A model generated the notes under the pieces. It saw only the letters and a program-made list of their open reading frames with translations, did no database searches and was not told where the DNA came from. From Candidatus Obscuribacterales bacterium (GTDB lineage Bacteria > Cyanobacteriota > Vampirovibrionia > Obscuribacterales > Obscuribacteraceae): a stretch of DNA of 11,632 nucleotides. Positions 1-7,071 of the stretch are shown piece by piece. The stretch lies in NCBI GenBank assembly GCA_021732245.1, contig JAKFVJ010000054.1, positions 1 through 11,632 on the forward strand, in the 5' to 3' direction. A program made the position numbers and the translations under genes. Positions within the stretch are counted from its first letter, which is position 1. Each line of letters opens with the position of its first letter.

Positions 1-191
1 AAATGTCTCCTCGAAACCTTATTGAATATCTCATGAATCAAAATGATTTATCACAAAAGGACTTAGTAAGCGAGTTTGGTGCTCATAGCCGCGTCTGTGA
101 ATTTTTGGCGGGCGAAAGACGTCTTAGTCTAGAGCAGGCGAAGCGATTAGCGAAACGTTTTAGAATAGATATCAACAGATTGATAGTCTAA
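1..191 (+). CDS. HigA-like XRE-family antitoxin/regulator, 5' truncated by window edge
   Basis: About 62 C-terminal residues of a helix-turn-helix protein are visible. The reading frame is open to the first base, so the ATG at position 3 is probably internal and the true start lies before the window. The segment with QNDLSQKDLV, then SRVCEFLAGERRLSLEQAKRL, matches the HTH of the HigA/COG5499 antitoxin type, where the usual pattern is QKDL..xxG..SRVSE.L.G.R.LSL. HigA antitoxins bind their cognate RNase toxin and repress their own operon, and the toxin gene is usually immediately upstream, here outside the window. A cysteine replaces the serine commonly found in SRVSE. The gene ends 2 bases before the stop of the convergent TPR gene. 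It could also be a solitary XRE regulator, since no toxin is visible. Confidence 0.75.
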   Translation, partial: MSPRNLIEYLMNQNDLSQKDLVSEFGAHSRVCEFLAGERRLSLEQAKRLAKRFRIDINRLIV

Positions 192-193
192 GT

Positions 194-1279
194 CTACATT
201 TTTGTTGGTTCGTTGGCTGGAGAAGCGGTTAGTTTGTTTAAGCGCTCAATTACTTCACCTGCTTGTTTTGTGCGGTGCGTGGCTTCTAAAATTTTGGCGT
301 AGTCGGTGAGGTTACCCTTCAATGCATCCTTACCCATATCACCGAATTTTTCATTGACGGCAATGGCACGCAAAAGCGGTGATTCGGCTTTTTCGTATTT
401 GTTGTCATCGATATAAGCGGCAGCCAAATTGGCAAGGCTTGTTTCAAGGATTGGGTGTTCGGCGCCGAACTTCAACTGATCAGCAATTTGCACGGCGCTT
501 TCTAAAGCAGATTGCGCTTCTGCATAATTCTTTTGCTTGATGTAAAAACGACCTAGTTCATTGAAGCTGGCAGCCAGCAAAGAATCGTTTTCAAATGTGC
601 ATGTCTCAGCAATCGAGAGCGATTTTTTCAGGGCTTCTTCGGCTTCTTTCATTTTGCCTTGCTTTTCCAGAAGCATAGCCTTCGTGCGTAGGATATGTAC
701 ATTCACACCCTGGTCACCTATTTTCTTTTCCGAAGACATGGCCGTTGTTGCTTCGGCAATATACTTTTCTGCTTCCGGATATTTGTTTTGATAAATGGCT
801 GAAGCGGCCAGATTGTTTAAATCGGCGGCAACTGCTACGTTGTCTACAGGTTTTCCTTTGCGACGAATATCGACGGCGCGTACATAATAACCGTCTGCAT
901 CGGCGTAGCGAGAATTGAGGAAATAGATGCCGGAAATACGTTCGCAAATTTCAGCAATTGATGGGTTGGCAGCTCCATGGGCTTTTTCGGTCATTTGAAG
1001 ACAGCGTATGTATTGAGCTTCTGCTTCAGCCAATTTGCCTTCGGCCATTAAGGTGTCAGCTAAGCCATGGATCATTTGTAATTGTGTGTTGTCGCCAATG
1101 CCGGCAGATTGCGCTCTGGAAATAGCGTCTTTAAAGCTCTTTTCGGCACTTCTAAAATCGCCCATGCTGTATTGAGTTTGAGCGTCCTTAAAAACACCCT
1201 GCCAGGTTGGTGCAGCCAGCATTGGCTGGACAGACAGGGCTAGGGTGAAAGCTAAGCCTATTACAATTGGTGATTTCAT
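194..1279 (-). CDS. Secreted tetratricopeptide-repeat (TPR) protein
   Basis: 361 residues. The N-terminus, MKSPIVIGLAFTLALSVQPMLAA, is a typical Sec signal peptide with likely cleavage after MLA (about residue 22). The rest is a string of about seven TPR-like helix pairs, recognisable by alanine-rich units such as YSMGDFRSAEKSFKDAI, EGKLAEAEAQYIRCL, QNKYPEAEKYIAEA, QGKMKEAEEALKKSL, QKNYAEAQSALESA and DNKYEKAESPLLRAI. The unit length of about 42 residues is like kinesin-light-chain/TPR_12 repeats. TPRs are protein-interaction scaffolds; the partner cannot be read from sequence. The start is supported by AAGGAC about 6 nt upstream of the ATG. It lies downstream of the M20 peptidase gene on the same strand with a 70-nt gap that holds a palindromic repeat, so cotranscription is possible but uncertain. 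No enzymatic domain is seen. Confidence 0.85.
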   Translation of the reverse strand: MKSPIVIGLAFTLALSVQPMLAAPTWQGVFKDAQTQYSMGDFRSAEKSFKDAISRAQSAGIGDNTQLQMIHGLADTLMAEGKLAEAEAQYIRCLQMTEKAHGAANPSIAEICERISGIYFLNSRYADADGYYVRAVDIRRKGKPVDNVAVAADLNNLAASAIYQNKYPEAEKYIAEATTAMSSEKKIGDQGVNVHILRTKAMLLEKQGKMKEAEEALKKSLSIAETCTFENDSLLAASFNELGRFYIKQKNYAEAQSALESAVQIADQLKFGAEHPILETSLANLAAAYIDDNKYEKAESPLLRAIAVNEKFGDMGKDALKGNLTDYAKILEATHRTKQAGEVIERLNKLTASPANEPTKM

Positions 1280-1308
1280 GAGATGTCCTTGTTTGTGGAA
1301 GGTGCTTC

Positions 1309-1332
1309 GGGGGCATGCAATGCGCCCCTACG
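1309..1332. repeat. Short palindromic intergenic repeat, copy 1
   Basis: The 24-base element ending in ATGCGCCCCTACG matches 6168-6191 at 23 of 24 positions (G at 1312 versus C at 6171). The full palindrome is an 8-bp stem with a GCA loop; the change at 1312 breaks one pair in this copy. It lies between the stop of the M20 gene and the start of the TPR gene on the minus strand, so it is transcribed if the two genes are cotranscribed. A second near-identical copy in an unrelated intergenic gap suggests a genome-wide interspersed repeat rather than a gene-specific site. Confidence 0.75.
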
Positions 1333-1349
1333 AAATTATGTAAATGGTT

Positions 1350-2789
1350 TCATTTCGATGAACAAAGTTTTTCTACCATTAAATACATACGACGAATACC
1401 ATTGCTGAATTCGGCAAGCGGTATTCTTTCGTTTATGCCGTGAACGGTACCAATTTGCTTTTCGTTTATTTGAAATGGCAAAAAGCCGTATGACGTGATT
1501 CCTAAATCTCTAAACCAATGACTGTCGGTAAACCAGGGAATAATTACCGGCACGACAGGAACACCGGGAGCTTCTTTAGCCGCCACTGCCTTAATAGTTT
1601 CGATGCATTCAGTATTAAATGGAGATGGCTCTGCCTTAATCCAATCAATTTTGGTTACTTCAACTTGAGGATCATTGATGATTGATTTTATTTCCGTCAC
1701 AAAGGCATCCGGGTTTACTGAAGGCAATAATCGGCAATCTAATTCCGCTGTTGCTTCAGAAGGAATTACATTTGTCTTGTAGCCGGCCTTAATTATGGTC
1801 AGTGAAAAAGTGTTTTGCAGCATGGCGGCTTTCATGCTGTCTTTCTGCAATGTCTTGAGTGTCTCTGGATTTTTCACAGCAGCATCTATATCGGCAAATG
1901 CTGTTTTGAGTTGTCCTTTTTCGGCAACGCTAATAGATTTGAAGTATTCGCGCACCTCAGGCAAAACAATTGGTCGCATTGGCGAATCAACGAGCTTTTG
2001 CAAGGCACGCGCTAATTTATTCGGTGCGGAATTGGCGATAGGCATAGAAGCGTGTCCGGCAGCGCCTTTTGCAGTTAGCTTTAGCCAGAGCAAATTCTTT
2101 TCAGCAACGTCAATTCCCCAGTAACGGGCATTGCCGTCTTCTGCTGAATCAATGTAGAAGCCTTCAGTTAAAAGATACTCCGCGTCTTTAATGAGTTCCG
2201 GATGGTGGTCGACAAACCACTTCGCACCCATGGCTCCCCCTTGTTCCTCATCGGCTGTACCGAGGAAAATTACATCACGGTCAAGTACGTGTCCCGAGCG
2301 CTTGAGCAAAAGCATTGTTTCCAATTCGGCAATGCCCATGCCTTTCATATCGAGAGAGCCGCGTCCCCAGAGTTCGTTATCGTGAATCTCTCCTGAAAAA
2401 GGGCCATGTTGCCAGTTTTCTGCCTTAGCCGGCACAACATCGATGTGGCTCAAAAGAATTATTGCTTTCTTTTTGCCGTTGCCTTTCAGTCGTGCATAAA
2501 TACAACCACGCCCAGGAGCCGATTCGAATACTTGTGGTTCAAAACCATTAGCCTTCAAAATAGAAGCAAGATAGTCAGCACCGGCTTTTTCGTTGGCGGC
2601 AATTCCAGGACCATTGCTTGTGTCGATTCTTAGATAGTCGACTAAATAGCGAGTAGCCTCCGTGCCGGCCTGCTCAAAGGAAAGTTGCTTCGATACTCCT
2701 TTAGCAACAGCATTGGCAGCGACACTAAATGTGGTGCTTCCGGCAACGGCAATAACCAAAGAGCTTAGCCCTAGTTTTTTCCAATTCAT
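1350..2789 (-). CDS. Exported M20-family metallopeptidase (carboxypeptidase/aminoacylase type)
   Basis: 479 residues from the ATG at 2789, chosen because GGAGG lies 7 nt upstream and the protein then begins with a signal peptide (cleavage probably after ANA, residue 27). An in-frame ATG at 2870 would add 27 residues before the signal peptide and is unlikely. M20 zinc-peptidase signatures are in order: SHIDVVP with H115 and D117, GRGSLDMKG with D147 (bridging zinc ligand), DEEQGG with E181 as catalytic base and E182 as ligand, LLTEG with E209, a dimerisation-domain KGAAGHASMP with H246, and GTVHGINERIP with H450 as the last ligand. All expected ligands are present, so it should be active. The family hydrolyses C-terminal or N-acyl amino-acid bonds of peptides; the length and motif pattern are closest to the Cps1/PM20D1-like branch. 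The export signal suggests extracytoplasmic peptide or N-acyl-amino-acid turnover. Substrate unknown. Confidence 0.9.
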   Translation of the reverse strand: MNWKKLGLSSLVIAVAGSTTFSVAANAVAKGVSKQLSFEQAGTEATRYLVDYLRIDTSNGPGIAANEKAGADYLASILKANGFEPQVFESAPGRGCIYARLKGNGKKKAIILLSHIDVVPAKAENWQHGPFSGEIHDNELWGRGSLDMKGMGIAELETMLLLKRSGHVLDRDVIFLGTADEEQGGAMGAKWFVDHHPELIKDAEYLLTEGFYIDSAEDGNARYWGIDVAEKNLLWLKLTAKGAAGHASMPIANSAPNKLARALQKLVDSPMRPIVLPEVREYFKSISVAEKGQLKTAFADIDAAVKNPETLKTLQKDSMKAAMLQNTFSLTIIKAGYKTNVIPSEATAELDCRLLPSVNPDAFVTEIKSIINDPQVEVTKIDWIKAEPSPFNTECIETIKAVAAKEAPGVPVVPVIIPWFTDSHWFRDLGITSYGFLPFQINEKQIGTVHGINERIPLAEFSNGIRRMYLMVEKLCSSK

Positions 2790-3105
2790 GACGTTGCCTC
2801 CGCATGGCTGCTGCCAAGTGTACAAATAGATAAGTCCAAGTAGAGTATCAGCTAGCTCGATGCGAAACAAAGTTGAGTATCTTTAATTATTGTGGGAGCG
2901 CTGTCGATGCCAGTGCAGCCTAGATTTAATGCCTTGCGACAATGCCTTTCTTGTATGCTAGTTGCGTCGCAAGAGAGCCGGGAATTTCTCTTGGATGATG
3001 CCTAAAAAGGTATCTGTTGGCAAGTGCCGGATATTCCTCAATTGTTCTTGTTATATCCGCACTTGAATTCTTCCCCTTTGTATCGTCAGGTGAGGATATT
3101 TTGTC
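2790..3105. other. Divergent intergenic region between M20 gene and recJ, with an inverted repeat
   Basis: No credible gene in these 316 bases. Seen: the M20 Shine-Dalgarno (rev-comp GGAGG) near 2797-2801, the recJ Shine-Dalgarno AGGTGAGG at 3088-3095, and an inverted repeat CTTGCGAC (2933-2940)/GTCGCAAG (2966-2973) with a 25-nt spacer. The right arm also lies within a small palindrome, TTGCGTCGCAA (2962-2972). The region should contain promoters for both divergent genes, but no hexamer pair is good enough to assign. The inverted repeat could be an operator, a small RNA hairpin, or a decayed repeat. Confidence 0.5.
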
Positions 3106-5676
3106 GTGAGTAAGAAATCCTGGAAGTTTCCACCTGATATATCTGTTGATGCATCCTTGATTGAGGCAGCCTTCGGCTCGGAGCTTTTAGCAAAGCTCTT
3201 GGTAAGGCGTGGACTTAAAACCGCAGAGACAGCCAAAACATTTCTTGATGCCTCCCAATACACGGCAACCAGTCCATTTGAATTGCCTAACATTGAACGG
3301 GCTTTAGAGCGCATTGAAAAAGCCATTGAAGGACAAGAAAAGATAACCGTCTATGGCGACTACGATGTCGATGGCGTCACTGCCACGTCAGTGCTTCTCA
3401 CAGTCTTGAAAGATCTCGGCGCGCAAGTTGATTTCTATATCCCGCATCGTACTAATGAAGGCTATGGACTCAATTTAAAAGCGGTCAGCATTCTTGCCAG
3501 TAAAAATCGCACTAAGCTCATTATTACTTGTGACTGCGGTGTCTCTAACTTTGCTGAAATAAATTTTGCCAAATCATTAGGCGTAGATACAGTTGTTGTT
3601 GATCACCATACAATGCCTGAGCTTTTGCCGCCCGCTTCAGCGACAATTCATCCCAAGCTTCTGCGCGAAGAGCATCCGTTGTATAACCTACCTGGTGTGG
3701 GAGCAGCTTACAAATTATGCGAAGCACTGCTGATTAAAAAAGGCATGCCGGAAAAAGCTGATGAGTTGCTTGATTATGTAACGCTGGGCATGATTGCGGA
3801 TCTAGTGCCATTGATTGACGAGAATCGTTATTTGGTGCAAATTGGCTTGCCTAGACTGGTAGCTTCAAAACGTCCCGGCATAAAGGCGCTTCTGTCTCAG
3901 TCAAAGGGCAGCGGCACAGACATCGTCGGCTTCGGCATTGCCCCGCGCATTAACGCAGTAGGTCGTCTGGCTGATGCCAATTTGGCTGTGGAATTGATGA
4001 CGACTGCCGACGAAGCTAAAGCTGAAGAATTGGCCAAGCAACTGGAACGTGAAAATGAGCGCCGTCAGGAACTTTGCGAGAAGATCAATTACGCTGCCGA
4101 TCAAATGGTCACCTCAACAGTAAATCTGGCAAACGACAGAGCAATTGTTATCTATGACGAAGGTTGGCATCATGGTGTTGTGGGCATTGTTGCTTCCCGT
4201 CTGGTGGAAAAATATAACTGCCCTGTTTTCATTGGCGAATTGCACAAAGAAGAAGGCATGGTAAAAGGATCAGCACGCAGTGTCGATGGCGTCGATCTAT
4301 ACGCCGTGCTGAAAGAAAACGAGCACCTGCTTCAGAAATGGGGTGGGCATAAGATGGCTGCAGGATTCGCCGTAGAAGTGGGTAAAGCCGAAGCGCTTCG
4401 CTCAGGAATTACAGAAGCATGCAATCGCATGCTCAACGGCAAAATGCGTGCAGCTACTCTCGATATTGATGCACAAGTTGCCGCCAAAGAAGTAACGATG
4501 GATTTGGCTAATCTCATAGCGAAAATCGCTCCATTTGGCATGGCCAATAAAAAGCCTGTTTTAGTAATGCGTGAACTTACATGCGTTGGCGTGCGTGCGC
4601 TGGGCAAGGAAGGCAAGCATAGCCGCTTGATGTTGCGCGACACCAGAGAGTCTTTGCCTTTTGAAGCTGTAATGTGGAATAGTCGCGGCAGAATTCCTGC
4701 TGATGGTCAGCAAATAGATGTTGCTTTCATTCCTGAGATAAACGAGTACAACGGAACCAAGAGGTTGCAACTGGTTTTAGTTGACTGGCGTGCTTTAGGC
4801 GAAGCCGATAGCGTCGACGATGATGACAATTTGACTCTTTTGCCGGTATCAACCGTAGTTGATGCTGCTAAGAAATCGCAAGTTGTGGCTTCCGCGCAAC
4901 CCGTCGAAGCAAAAGCTACAGATAGCGTCAATGCTCAAGCTGATTCGGCTGTGGTGCCCTCGGTGCAGTCTGTGAAGTTGAACTTCAAGGATCTGCGTGA
5001 TCATAATTCACCTACAGGATTAGTTGAGTCTGCCGCGCGCAAGCTTGGTTCAACGGTTGCCATTTTTGGTGAGTCTTGCATGAAGATCCCAGGCATTGAC
5101 TTTGCCGATAGAACGGCAATTGGTTCTGCAAAGAATTTGTTTTTGTGGCAATATCCACCCAGTCTAAAAGTATTTCGCGATTTAATTGGTCCGTCTGTTC
5201 GTGACGTTTACATCGTTGGAGGCGTACCTATTGAGTCTGAAGATACCAAAGCTTTTCTCAAGAAGCTTTTGGGCTTCGTGCGCTTTGCCGTTAACCAAAA
5301 AGAAGGCAAAGTACCAGGTGAAAAGTTGGCTGTTGCCTTAGGCACAACCAAAATGTGCGTTGCCTTGGGATTGACGATGCTCAATAAAATGGGCGTCCTT
5401 GAATGGTTTGCCGAAGATGGTGTTATTTATCTGGATATCACTGGTGAGCCGGAAGAAAAACCGGAAAATATTGCCGAGTTCCGCCATTTAGCTAGTTCTC
5501 TAAAGGAAGTGTATGAATTTAGAAACTGGCTGAAGGACAGCGAATTCAAAGAGATTCAACAAGCGCTTGCGCTAAACAAAGTAGAACTACACAAAGAAAA
5601 TGCGAGGAGGACCGATGACTTCGGGCACTATGATCAACCAGAACAAAGTAGATTGGCTCAAGAGCAAAATTCGTGA
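3106..5676 (+). CDS. recJ: Single-stranded-DNA-specific exonuclease RecJ with long C-terminal extension
   Basis: 856 residues from a GTG start with AGGTGAGG 10 nt upstream. RecJ degrades ssDNA 5' to 3' in recombination and repair (RecF pathway, mismatch repair, fork processing) using two metal ions. DHH-phosphoesterase motifs are complete: GDYDVDG (residues 84-90), CDCG (142-145), DHH (166-168), ADLVP (231-235) and APRINAVGR (279-287). The DHHA1 domain follows with GWHHGVVGIVASR (353-365), GSARS (388-392) and GGHKMAAGF (413-421), then an OB-fold region around 450-560. Residues about 620-830 form an extra domain consistent with the RecJ_C type known from Firmicutes-like RecJ; E. coli RecJ (577 aa) lacks it. 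An acidic, Ala/Val-rich linker (about 565-620) joins them. The 3' end overlaps apt by 62 bases. recJ next to apt is also the order in Bacillus subtilis, so the pairing looks ancestral. Confidence 0.95.
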   Translation: MSKKSWKFPPDISVDASLIEAAFGSELLAKLLVRRGLKTAETAKTFLDASQYTATSPFELPNIERALERIEKAIEGQEKITVYGDYDVDGVTATSVLLTVLKDLGAQVDFYIPHRTNEGYGLNLKAVSILASKNRTKLIITCDCGVSNFAEINFAKSLGVDTVVVDHHTMPELLPPASATIHPKLLREEHPLYNLPGVGAAYKLCEALLIKKGMPEKADELLDYVTLGMIADLVPLIDENRYLVQIGLPRLVASKRPGIKALLSQSKGSGTDIVGFGIAPRINAVGRLADANLAVELMTTADEAKAEELAKQLERENERRQELCEKINYAADQMVTSTVNLANDRAIVIYDEGWHHGVVGIVASRLVEKYNCPVFIGELHKEEGMVKGSARSVDGVDLYAVLKENEHLLQKWGGHKMAAGFAVEVGKAEALRSGITEACNRMLNGKMRAATLDIDAQVAAKEVTMDLANLIAKIAPFGMANKKPVLVMRELTCVGVRALGKEGKHSRLMLRDTRESLPFEAVMWNSRGRIPADGQQIDVAFIPEINEYNGTKRLQLVLVDWRALGEADSVDDDDNLTLLPVSTVVDAAKKSQVVASAQPVEAKATDSVNAQADSAVVPSVQSVKLNFKDLRDHNSPTGLVESAARKLGSTVAIFGESCMKIPGIDFADRTAIGSAKNLFLWQYPPSLKVFRDLIGPSVRDVYIVGGVPIESEDTKAFLKKLLGFVRFAVNQKEGKVPGEKLAVALGTTKMCVALGLTMLNKMGVLEWFAEDGVIYLDITGEPEEKPENIAEFRHLASSLKEVYEFRNWLKDSEFKEIQQALALNKVELHKENARRTDDFGHYDQPEQSRLAQEQNS
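5605..5610 (+). promoter_or_regulatory. Shine-Dalgarno of apt inside the recJ coding sequence
   Basis: AGGAGG ends 4 nt before the ATG at 5615 (GAGGAG, one base earlier, gives 5). It decides the apt start: the ATG at 5600 precedes the site and the ATG at 5630 is 19 nt away. Because it lies within the last codons of recJ, apt can be translated from the recJ message. Confidence 0.7.
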
Positions 5677-6166
5677 CATTCCTGATTTCCCCAAAAAGGG
5701 AATTGTCTTCAAGGATCTGACGACACTGCTCAATGATCACGAGGCGTTCAACTTTGTCGTTGAAGCGTTGACGGAAAATGCACGTGGTTTAAAGCCGGAT
5801 TACATTGCCGGAATTGAGGCCCGTGGCTTTATTTTGGCTCCAGCTGTTGCACACAAGTTGGGTATTGGTTTTATTCCAATTCGCAAACCAGGCAAACTTC
5901 CCCACACTGTTGAGAAGATTTCCTATGATTTGGAATATGGTTCCAACACACTGGAAATACATGTTGACGCTGCTGAAAAAGGCAAGCGAGTGCTCATCAT
6001 TGATGACTTGCTCGCAACAGGCGGCACCGCGCATGCAGCTTGCCAGTTGGTTGAAAAAATCGGCGCAAAGGTAGCCGGCATGAGCTTCTTAGTTGAATTG
6101 GATTTCCTCAGCGGCAGAAATAACTTGCCTAAAGGTGTCGAGATTTTCTCGATAATCCACTACTAA
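5615..6166 (+). CDS. apt: Adenine phosphoribosyltransferase
   Basis: 183 residues. Apt converts adenine plus PRPP to AMP and pyrophosphate in cytoplasmic purine salvage. The type I phosphoribosyltransferase PRPP loop is clear at residues 126-139, VLIIDDLLATGGTA, including the acidic pair D130-D131. The substrate and flexible-loop regions YIAGIEARGFILAPA (63-77) and IPIRKPGKLP (87-96) match Apt, and the N-terminal IPDFPKKGIVFKDLT (22-36) is characteristic of the family. Length is normal (170-185). The start at 5615 is preferred over 5600 and 5630 because of its AGGAGG site. The first 62 bases overlap recJ in another frame, implying one transcript and probably translational coupling. The stop is one base before a palindromic repeat that may end transcription. 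In B. subtilis apt is followed by relA; here birA converges instead. Confidence 0.95.
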   Translation: MTSGTMINQNKVDWLKSKIRDIPDFPKKGIVFKDLTTLLNDHEAFNFVVEALTENARGLKPDYIAGIEARGFILAPAVAHKLGIGFIPIRKPGKLPHTVEKISYDLEYGSNTLEIHVDAAEKGKRVLIIDDLLATGGTAHAACQLVEKIGAKVAGMSFLVELDFLSGRNNLPKGVEIFSIIHY

Positions 6167-6167
6167 A

Positions 6168-6191
6168 GGGCGCATGCAATGCGCCCCTACG
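6168..6191. repeat. Palindromic intergenic repeat, copy 2; possible bidirectional terminator
   Basis: GGGCGCAT-GCA-ATGCGCCC (6168-6186) is a perfect 8-bp hairpin, followed by CTACG shared with copy 1 at 1309-1332. It starts one base after the apt stop. The convergent birA stop codon (complement of CTA at 6187-6189) is supplied by the repeat, so the last bases of birA are repeat sequence. The position between convergent genes fits a terminator, but no T-run follows on either strand, so intrinsic termination is not demonstrated. Confidence 0.7.
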
Positions 6192-7002
6192 AGTAGGACC
6201 CGTCGAGATTGCGAATGCTTATTTCGCCGGCATGAAGAGTTAGACGCTCGCCACTTGTAGTTTGAACAATTAAGGCGCCGCTTTCGTCTATATCGAGAGC
6301 GGTGCCTGTTTTATTTCCGGCGGCAGATATGACTTGCACCTCTTTGCCCAGCGTCACTGAGTGTTTTCGCCAAGCATCCAAAATTTGTGACTTGTTGCCG
6401 TTCGAAATATTGTTGGAGACTTCTTCCAGATTTTGAGCCAATTCGGCAATTAAGTGATTTGGATCAACGGCTGAACCTGTAATGTTTGTCAACCACTCGA
6501 TGTGATTTACAAGCTCTTCAGGGATGTCCTTCTTCTGTAATTCGAGATTGATGCCAATGCCTAAAATCAAAGCCGGCGAATTGGAAGTTATAAGCTCAGC
6601 CAATATGCCACCAAGCTTTTTTTGTCCGACAACCAAATCATTAACCCATTTAAGTCCGACTTCGACTCCGGTAACGGACAAAATTGCGCGACTGGCGGCT
6701 ACTCCCAGGGCTAACGTGTAGAGAGGAATGTCCTCTTTGGCGCAAGTTGGTCTAAGTACAAAACTAGCGTAAATTCCTGCATCTTGCGGCGACTGCCAGA
6801 TTCTTCCATGCCGCCCGCGACCTGACGTTTGTTTGCGGGCAAGAACGATAGTGCCTGAAGGCGCATCGTCTTTCGCCAGCTGTATTGCGCGAGTATTGGT
6901 TGAGTCGATTTCCGGCCAAAGTTCATTAGCTTTGGACCGTCCGACAAAGCTTGTCGTAAGGTAAGACTCAATTTGGCTTAGATCAAGCTGGATAGTTGAC
7001 AA
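6187..7002 (-). CDS. birA: Biotin--[acetyl-CoA-carboxylase] ligase, monofunctional (no HTH)
   Basis: 271 residues from the TTG at 7002. BirA makes biotinyl-5'-AMP and transfers biotin to the carboxyl-carrier lysine of acetyl-CoA carboxylase and related enzymes. Motifs: EIDSTN (31-36), the biotinyl-AMP binding GRGRHGR (61-67), KWVND (118-122), GGILAE (131-136) and GIGIN (148-152). A small C-terminal SH3-like domain occupies about 220-271 (GTALDIDESGALIV...GEISIR). There is no N-terminal winged helix, so it is a class I enzyme that should not act as the biotin operon repressor. Start choice is uncertain: an in-frame TTG at 7053 adds 17 residues, MAFLRRLVFYKHFGNKQ, but would overrun the divergent promoter/operator region and has no ribosome site. 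7002 has only a weak GGA upstream. The stop codon lies in the palindromic repeat shared with the apt side. Confidence 0.9.
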   Translation of the reverse strand: MSTIQLDLSQIESYLTTSFVGRSKANELWPEIDSTNTRAIQLAKDDAPSGTIVLARKQTSGRGRHGRIWQSPQDAGIYASFVLRPTCAKEDIPLYTLALGVAASRAILSVTGVEVGLKWVNDLVVGQKKLGGILAELITSNSPALILGIGINLELQKKDIPEELVNHIEWLTNITGSAVDPNHLIAELAQNLEEVSNNISNGNKSQILDAWRKHSVTLGKEVQVISAAGNKTGTALDIDESGALIVQTTSGERLTLHAGEISIRNLDGSYS

Positions 7003-7036
7003 TTGCTTGTTTCCAAAATGCTTGTAGAATACAAGG
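7003..7036 (+). promoter_or_regulatory. Divergent promoter/operator candidate between birA and the TPR lipoprotein gene
   Basis: CTTGTA-GAA-TACAAG at 7021-7035 is a perfect 6-bp dyad with a 3-base centre. A plus-strand -10-like TAGAAT (7025-7030, five of six consensus bases) sits inside it, with a weak -35-like TTGCTT (7003-7008) at 16-bp spacing. On the minus strand TATTCT (complement of 7027-7032) could be a -10 for birA. A dyad centred on the -10 is where a dimeric repressor would block both genes. The regulator is unknown. Confidence 0.35.
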
Positions 7037-7071
7037 CGTCGCAGAAAAGCCAAGTGAACAAAGACGAAAAA

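Noticed and set aside
2790..2870. Longer M20 start at 2870.
   Set aside because: It would place 27 residues before a good signal peptide, while GGAGG points to the ATG at 2789.
7003..7053. BirA starting at TTG 7053 and the lipoprotein starting at ATG 7003, giving head-on overlap.
   Set aside because: The lipoprotein signal starts at 7072, the extra BirA residues are not family-like, and the region holds a dyad and promoter-like hexamers.
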